Positions 60,105 through 64,000 of a stretch of 64,000 bases of DNA are shown here, one piece after another. The notes under the pieces were generated by a model that did not search any database, had not been told where the DNA came from, and saw only the letters and a list, made by a program, of their open reading frames with translations. Numbering within the stretch: position 1 is the stretch's first letter; every line of letters begins with the position of its first letter. This DNA is from Morganella morganii H1r (GTDB lineage Bacteria; Pseudomonadota; Gammaproteobacteria; Enterobacterales; Enterobacteriaceae), in the NCBI RefSeq assembly GCF_000633515.1, contig NZ_AYMP01000010.1, forward strand, positions 62,001 through 126,000, read 5' to 3'. A program made the position numbers and the translations under genes.

Positions 60105-60182
60105 TCAGAATGCTTTGCTGTATTTTGCAATGATAGCAGCAGCACGGGTCAGATTAGAGAAGAAAGTTTTGATACTTTTCAT
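60105..60182 (-). CDS. 25-residue cationic peptide, copy 3
   Basis: Identical to copies 1 and 2. ATG at 60182 follows GCAGGAG; the promoter is at 60238-60265. Just after the stop the spacer has TTAA inserted relative to the other copies. Beyond this unit, toward narI, the upstream conserved segment continues in a clearly diverged form (60,400-60,530), so this is probably the ancestral unit from which the other two were copied. Confidence 0.7.
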   Translation of the reverse strand: MKSIKTFFSNLTRAAAIIAKYSKAF

Positions 60183-60237
60183 AATGAACTCCTGCTTGTG
60201 AATTAGGTTAGTAAGCGTGTTTTGCTTCGATGGGGGT

Positions 60238-60265
60238 ATGATACCAGTTTTGTGATGTGGGTCAA
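60238..60265 (-). promoter_or_regulatory. Promoter of peptide gene 3
   Basis: TTGACC-N16-TATCAT on the minus strand, as in the other two units. Confidence 0.75.
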
Positions 60266-60527
60266 TATTAAATTCAACTATTTTTTAATGATTACAAAAT
60301 CATTTTAATAACAAAAAAGCAGTGAAAAATAGCAAAAGTGAACATCGGAACCGGGATAAAACAGCGTGTTTCTGCTGGTTGTGATTTATTTAATTGATTT
60401 TGATGGATTTATTCCTGATCTAAAGATGACTGAAATGTTAGTGACACGTTACAGCGGCAGAGAAACCGGCTGTTTTGCCTCTGAGGTGGTTATCTGTTTC
60501 AACTTTTTTTGAAAGGATCACACGGTG

Positions 60528-60554
60528 ATAAAAAAAGGGTGGCCGGAGCCACCC
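60528..60554 (-). terminator. Terminator of narGHJI
   Basis: On the minus strand GGGTGGC-TCCG-GCCACCC followed by seven T residues, 37 bases after the narI stop. Confidence 0.93.
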
Positions 60555-60591
60555 AAAACTGTGCATTTAAAGGATGAGACTGTTATTTTAA

Positions 60592-61269
60592 TTAATGGCG
60601 GTTGCGCACTAACTGATAGCGGCGCGTAATGTATTCGACCGGCGCACTCCAGATATGCACCAGACGGCAGAACGGGAAGATCAGGAACAGCGTCATACCC
60701 AGCACCAGGTGCATGCGGAAGATAAAGGCAACCCCTTCCAGATGCTCTGACGCGCCCCCCTGAAATGTCACGACAGACTGCGCCCAGCCGACCAGTTTCA
60801 TCATCTCGCTGCCGTCGGTGTGCTGCGCGGAGAACGGAATGGTGCCCAGTCCCAGAATCACCTGGATCACCAGCAGGGTGATGATCAGGATATCGCCCGC
60901 AGACGATGTTGCACGGACGCGCGGGTTGGTCAGACGGCGTTTGAGCAGCAGACCGCCGCCGATCAGGGTCATTACCCCGCAGGCACCGCCCGCCACCATC
61001 GCCAGCATCTGTTTCTGCGCCACGGTGATAAATGGCTCATACATCCAGTGCGGGGTCAGCATGCCGACGAAATGCCCGAAGAAAATACCGATGATCCCGA
61101 CATGGAACAGGTTGGAGGCCAGACGCATCCCTTTTTTATCCAGCATCTGACTGGAACCGGCACGCCAGGTGTATTGTCCGTAGTCATAGCGCAGCCAGCT
61201 GCCGATGATAAACACCGCACCCGCGATATACGGATAGATATCAAAGAAAAACGTATTCAGGAAATTCAT
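60592..61269 (-). CDS. narI: Respiratory nitrate reductase gamma subunit NarI
   Basis: The membrane cytochrome b subunit that oxidises quinol and passes electrons to NarH. The 225 residues equal E. coli NarI in length. Five hydrophobic helices; axial haem histidines appear in [20 protein letters not shown] (two, near 56 and 66), with further ones in IFRMHLVLG near 187 and RLVHIWS near 205. It overlaps narJ by four bases and is the last gene of the operon. Confidence 0.96.
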   Translation of the reverse strand: MNFLNTFFFDIYPYIAGAVFIIGSWLRYDYGQYTWRAGSSQMLDKKGMRLASNLFHVGIIGIFFGHFVGMLTPHWMYEPFITVAQKQMLAMVAGGACGVMTLIGGGLLLKRRLTNPRVRATSSAGDILIITLLVIQVILGLGTIPFSAQHTDGSEMMKLVGWAQSVVTFQGGASEHLEGVAFIFRMHLVLGMTLFLIFPFCRLVHIWSAPVEYITRRYQLVRNRH

Positions 61270-62000
61270 GGAGTTACTCCTTTCGCCGCAGGGGGAACCG
61301 GCGCGTCACCCACCTGAATGTAATTCGGGGCGACACTCTGTGAAAAACGACGCTCATGCTGTGCCAGAACAGAATTGTCACAGCCTTTATCGGCCAGGAA
61401 TGTCACCTGTTCTTCTTCCCAGACCGCATCCAGCGCAGCCGGGGTGTCATCACGGGCTTCACCGTCCACCTGACGGGTCAGTGCGCTGAGTGTCAGGTCG
61501 CTGTCCGCCATTGCCAGCAGCAGGCTGAACAGTTCATGGTAATGACTTTCGCGCTGACGCAGGCGCTCACCGAGCAGGGCGAGGATCGGTGCGATGTCTT
61601 TCAGTCCCTGACAGGCCTGTTCCGGCGGCATAACAGAGAGGTATTCCAGATAAACCGGCAGATAATCCGGCAGTTCGCGGCTGCTGAGGGTGATCCCGGC
61701 CTGCTCATACTGCTCCAGCAGAGACACCATCGCCTGGCCGCGATCGCGTGATTCACCGTAAACGTGTTCAAACAGCAGCAGAGAGGTGGCTCTGCCGCGA
61801 TCAAACAATTCACTGTAGCGCGCCTGGCTGTCGAGCAGCGGCTCTGAGGTCAGTTCAGCGACGAAGTACATCAGTGCAGCGGCCTGAGTCAGGCGCAGCT
61901 CGTGCGCCTGTTCAATCTCTGCAATCAGTTCGTCGCGGTGTGCCCAGAGCTCCTCACCCGGGTAATCCAGCAGACAGCCGATGATTTTTAAGCTGATCAT
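61266..62000 (-). CDS. narJ: Nitrate reductase chaperone NarJ
   Basis: The cytoplasmic assembly factor that binds apo-NarG and helps molybdenum cofactor and FeS insertion; not part of the final enzyme. 244 residues, near E. coli NarJ (236). Family features include [14 protein letters not shown] at the N-terminus, [23 protein letters not shown] and [13 protein letters not shown]. It overlaps both narH and narI by four bases. Confidence 0.95.
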   Translation of the reverse strand: MISLKIIGCLLDYPGEELWAHRDELIAEIEQAHELRLTQAAALMYFVAELTSEPLLDSQARYSELFDRGRATSLLLFEHVYGESRDRGQAMVSLLEQYEQAGITLSSRELPDYLPVYLEYLSVMPPEQACQGLKDIAPILALLGERLRQRESHYHELFSLLLAMADSDLTLSALTRQVDGEARDDTPAALDAVWEEEQVTFLADKGCDNSVLAQHERRFSQSVAPNYIQVGDAPVPPAAKGVTP

Positions 62001-63553
62001 GATGAATGCCTCTCTGAGATTGGCGCATCTGCCGGTGTTTTCTGCGTGATATCAATGGCATCGATGCGGCGGCTGTTAAACAGATTAAATTTGGTATCGC
62101 TGCCGTGGCAGCCGTCACCGAAGCTGAATCCGCAGCCGTTACGCTCAGGGAATGCCTCACGGGCCAGTTCGCGGTGCGATGACGGGATAACAAAGCGATC
62201 CTCATAATTCGCGATAGCCAGATAGCGGTACATTTCCTGTGCCTGGGCTTCTGTCAGACCCACTTCTTCCAGCGCACTGATATCGCGGGTTTTATCCACG
62301 GTTTCCGCACGTTTGTAGTGACGCATGGCCAGCATCCGTTTCAGGGCACGCAGTACCGGCGCGGTATCCCCGGCGGTCAGCAGGTTGGCGAGATACTGAA
62401 CCGGGATGCGCAGACTTTCCACATCCGGCAGTACGCCGCTGTGCGGCAGCATACCCGCATCGCTGACAGACTGAATCGGTGACAGAGGCGGCACATACCA
62501 GACCATCGGCAGGGTGCGGTATTCCGGATGCAGCGGCAGAGCGAGTTTCCACTCCATCGCCATTTTGTAGACCGGCGATTTCTGTGCCGCGTCAATCACA
62601 CTCAGCGGAATGCCGTCTTTCTGTGCCTGACGGATCACTTCCGGGTCGTTCGGGTCGAGGAAGATCCCGAGCTGACGCTCATACAGATCTTTTTCGTTAT
62701 CCGCACTTGCCGCTTCTTCAATGCGATCCGCATCATAGAGCAGCACACCGAGATAACGGATTCGGCCCACACAGGTTTCCGAACAGACGGTCGGCTGACC
62801 GGCTTCGATACGCGGATAGCAGAAAATACATTTCTCGGATTTACCGCTCTTCCAGTTGAAGTAGATTTTTTTGTACGGGCAGCCGGTCAGGCACATACGC
62901 CAGCCGCGGCATTTGTCCTGATCGATAAGGACGATGCCGTCTTCCGCACGTTTGTAGATCGCACCGCTCGGACAGGTCGCGACACAGGCCGGGTTCAGAC
63001 AGTGTTCACACAGACGCGGCAGATACATCATAAAAGTCTGCTCAAACTGGCCGTACATCTCTTTCTGCATGTCGGCAAAGTTTTTGTCCGCGCTGCGGCG
63101 GCTGAATTCACCGCCGAGGTCATCTTCCCAGTTCGGGCCGTTTTCGATTTTTGTCATGCGCTGACCGGTGATCAGTGAGCGCGGACGGGCGGTCGGCAGA
63201 TTGCCTTCCGGGGCGTTTTTCAGATGATCATAGTCGTAAGTGAACGGCTCATAATAATCATCCAGCTCCGGCTGATCGGGGTTGGCGAAGATTTTTGACA
63301 GCAGGCCGATTTTGTTACCCATACGCGGCACCAGTTTGCCGCGGATGTTTTTGATCCAGCCGCCTTTCCATTTTTCCTGGTCTTCCCAGTTATGCGGGTA
63401 GCCCAGGCCGGGTTTGGTTTCGACGTTATTGAACCATGCGTATTCCACACCTTCGCGGCTGGTCCAGACGTTTTTACAGGTAACAGAGCAGGTATGACAA
63501 CCGATACATTTATCCAGGTTCAATACCATGCCGACTTGGGAACGTATCTTCAT
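61997..63553 (-). CDS. narH: Nitrate reductase beta subunit NarH
   Basis: The iron-sulphur electron-transfer subunit, 518 residues (E. coli 512). Four Cys clusters are visible: CIGCHTCSVTCKNVW near 19, CEHCLNPACVATCP near 184, CRGWRMCLTGCPYKK near 217 with Trp in place of a Cys (the 3Fe-4S cluster), and CIFCYPRIEAGQPTVCSETCVGR near 244. It overlaps narJ by four bases and its first base is shared with the narG stop. Confidence 0.97.
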   Translation of the reverse strand: MKIRSQVGMVLNLDKCIGCHTCSVTCKNVWTSREGVEYAWFNNVETKPGLGYPHNWEDQEKWKGGWIKNIRGKLVPRMGNKIGLLSKIFANPDQPELDDYYEPFTYDYDHLKNAPEGNLPTARPRSLITGQRMTKIENGPNWEDDLGGEFSRRSADKNFADMQKEMYGQFEQTFMMYLPRLCEHCLNPACVATCPSGAIYKRAEDGIVLIDQDKCRGWRMCLTGCPYKKIYFNWKSGKSEKCIFCYPRIEAGQPTVCSETCVGRIRYLGVLLYDADRIEEAASADNEKDLYERQLGIFLDPNDPEVIRQAQKDGIPLSVIDAAQKSPVYKMAMEWKLALPLHPEYRTLPMVWYVPPLSPIQSVSDAGMLPHSGVLPDVESLRIPVQYLANLLTAGDTAPVLRALKRMLAMRHYKRAETVDKTRDISALEEVGLTEAQAQEMYRYLAIANYEDRFVIPSSHRELAREAFPERNGCGFSFGDGCHGSDTKFNLFNSRRIDAIDITQKTPADAPISERHSS

Positions 63554-64000
63554 TATGCTTTCTCCTGCCCGCTCAGGGTCTGTTGATAACCATCCTGCTC
63601 ACCGTCGAGCCAGTCCACATTTTTCATTTTGCGGACCACCACAAACTCGTCGCGGTTGGAGCCGACAGTGCCGTAATAGTTAAAGCTGTATGCCAGGTGG
63701 CTGTAACCGCCGATCATATGGGTCGGTTTCGGGCAGACACGGGTGACGGAGTTATGAATACCGCCGCGCATACCGGTCACTTCCGAGCCCGGCAGGTTAA
63801 TCTGACGCTCCTGGGCGTGATACATAAAGATCATACCGTCCGGGATACGCTGGCTGACAATTGCACGGGCAGTCAGTGCGCCGTTGCTGTTGAAAGCTTC
63901 GATCCAGTCGTTATCCTCAATCCCCAGTGAACGGGCATCGTCCTCACTCAGCCATACTACCGGGCCACCACGGCCGAGGGTCAGCATCAGCTGGTTGTCG
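63553..64000 (-). CDS. narG: Nitrate reductase alpha subunit NarG (C-terminal part)
   Basis: The catalytic molybdenum subunit reducing nitrate to nitrite. Only the last 148 or so codons are in the window; the gene runs off the right edge. Visible are GPVVWLSEDDARSLGIEDNDWIEAFN, VSQRIPDGMIFMYHAQERQIN and GGIHNSVTRVCPKPTHMIGGYSHLAYSFNYYGTVGSNRDEFVVVRKM, typical of the NarG C-terminal MGD-binding domain. The stop shares a base with narH. The operon promoter and its Fnr/NarL sites lie outside the window. Confidence 0.97.
   Translation of the reverse strand, partial: DNQLMLTLGRGGPVVWLSEDDARSLGIEDNDWIEAFNSNGALTARAIVSQRIPDGMIFMYHAQERQINLPGSEVTGMRGGIHNSVTRVCPKPTHMIGGYSHLAYSFNYYGTVGSNRDEFVVVRKMKNVDWLDGEQDGYQQTLSGQEKA

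Larger units (their letters stand above)
60090..60530. repeat. Tandem unit 3 of the small-peptide array, partly diverged
   Basis: The first 300 bases match units 1 and 2 closely; from about 60,380 the match drops, keeping GAAATGTTAG, CACGTTAC and TTCAAC...TTGAA as islands. Confidence 0.75.

Noticed and set aside
59145-60530. CRISPR-like array
   Set aside because: Only three units of about 472 bp without unique spacers; each encodes the same peptide with promoter and terminator.

Overview
The window is about 50% GC chromosomal DNA of an enterobacterium, most likely Morganellaceae and probably Morganella morganii. The assignment is an inference from an MrpH-type adhesin at the end of a mrp-like fimbrial operon, an MrpJ-type regulator, and otherwise enterobacterial core genes (narGHJI, dcm-vsr, dps, fhu-type uptake). 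No tRNA, rRNA or CRISPR array was seen.

Left part, 1-11.7 kb, is accessory DNA. It holds a P4-like satellite/island module on the minus strand (integrase-domain protein, AlpA regulator, two tandem copies of an Ash-like segment, and a zinc-finger/TOPRIM/RecA-type primase-helicase beside iteron-like repeats), a truncated NadS-type antitoxin, a complete hipBA toxin-antitoxin locus with two textbook HipB operators, a very AT-rich two-gene cassette (four-helix membrane protein plus a TIR-STAND NTPase of 880 residues) that looks like an anti-phage defence system, and a decayed IS3-family transposase.

11.7-16.8 kb is a non-PTS sucrose (csc) regulon: fructokinase and LacI-type repressor on the minus strand, sucrose/H+ symporter and invertase on the plus strand. 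16.9-22.7 kb is a Fur-boxed fhuACDB-like siderophore uptake operon, followed by dps, a large autotransporter preceded by an MrpJ-like regulator, a DUF1471 secreted protein, a glutathione S-transferase, a YafY-type regulator and vsr/dcm.

31.5-39.3 kb contains a YWTD beta-propeller protein, an orphan AT-rich membrane protein, and a catabolic operon that joins an ascorbate-type PTS to a PfkB sugar kinase and a class II aldolase, with a convergent LysR regulator. 39.3-45.8 kb is a chaperone-usher fimbrial operon ordered like mrpACDEFGH but without an mrpB, recombinase or mrpJ next to it. A 1.6 kb AT-rich gap separates it from a DUF3100 permease/small membrane protein/M20 hydrolase operon.

50-59 kb carries mostly housekeeping or unknown single genes: DUF3289 protein, GNAT acetyltransferase, MocR regulator, TauE-type permease, lipoprotein, AldB-like aldehyde dehydrogenase, LysE/RhtB exporter, AlaX-type editing protein and a LysR regulator. 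Between that regulator and narGHJI lie three tandem 472-bp units, each encoding the same 25-residue, strongly cationic peptide with its own promoter, Shine-Dalgarno and terminator. This is an unannotated multicopy small-protein locus resembling the layout of type I toxin arrays. The window ends inside narG.

The two best candidates for undescribed systems are the TIR-STAND/membrane-protein pair (7.4-10.6 kb) and the triplicated small-peptide array (59.1-60.5 kb).
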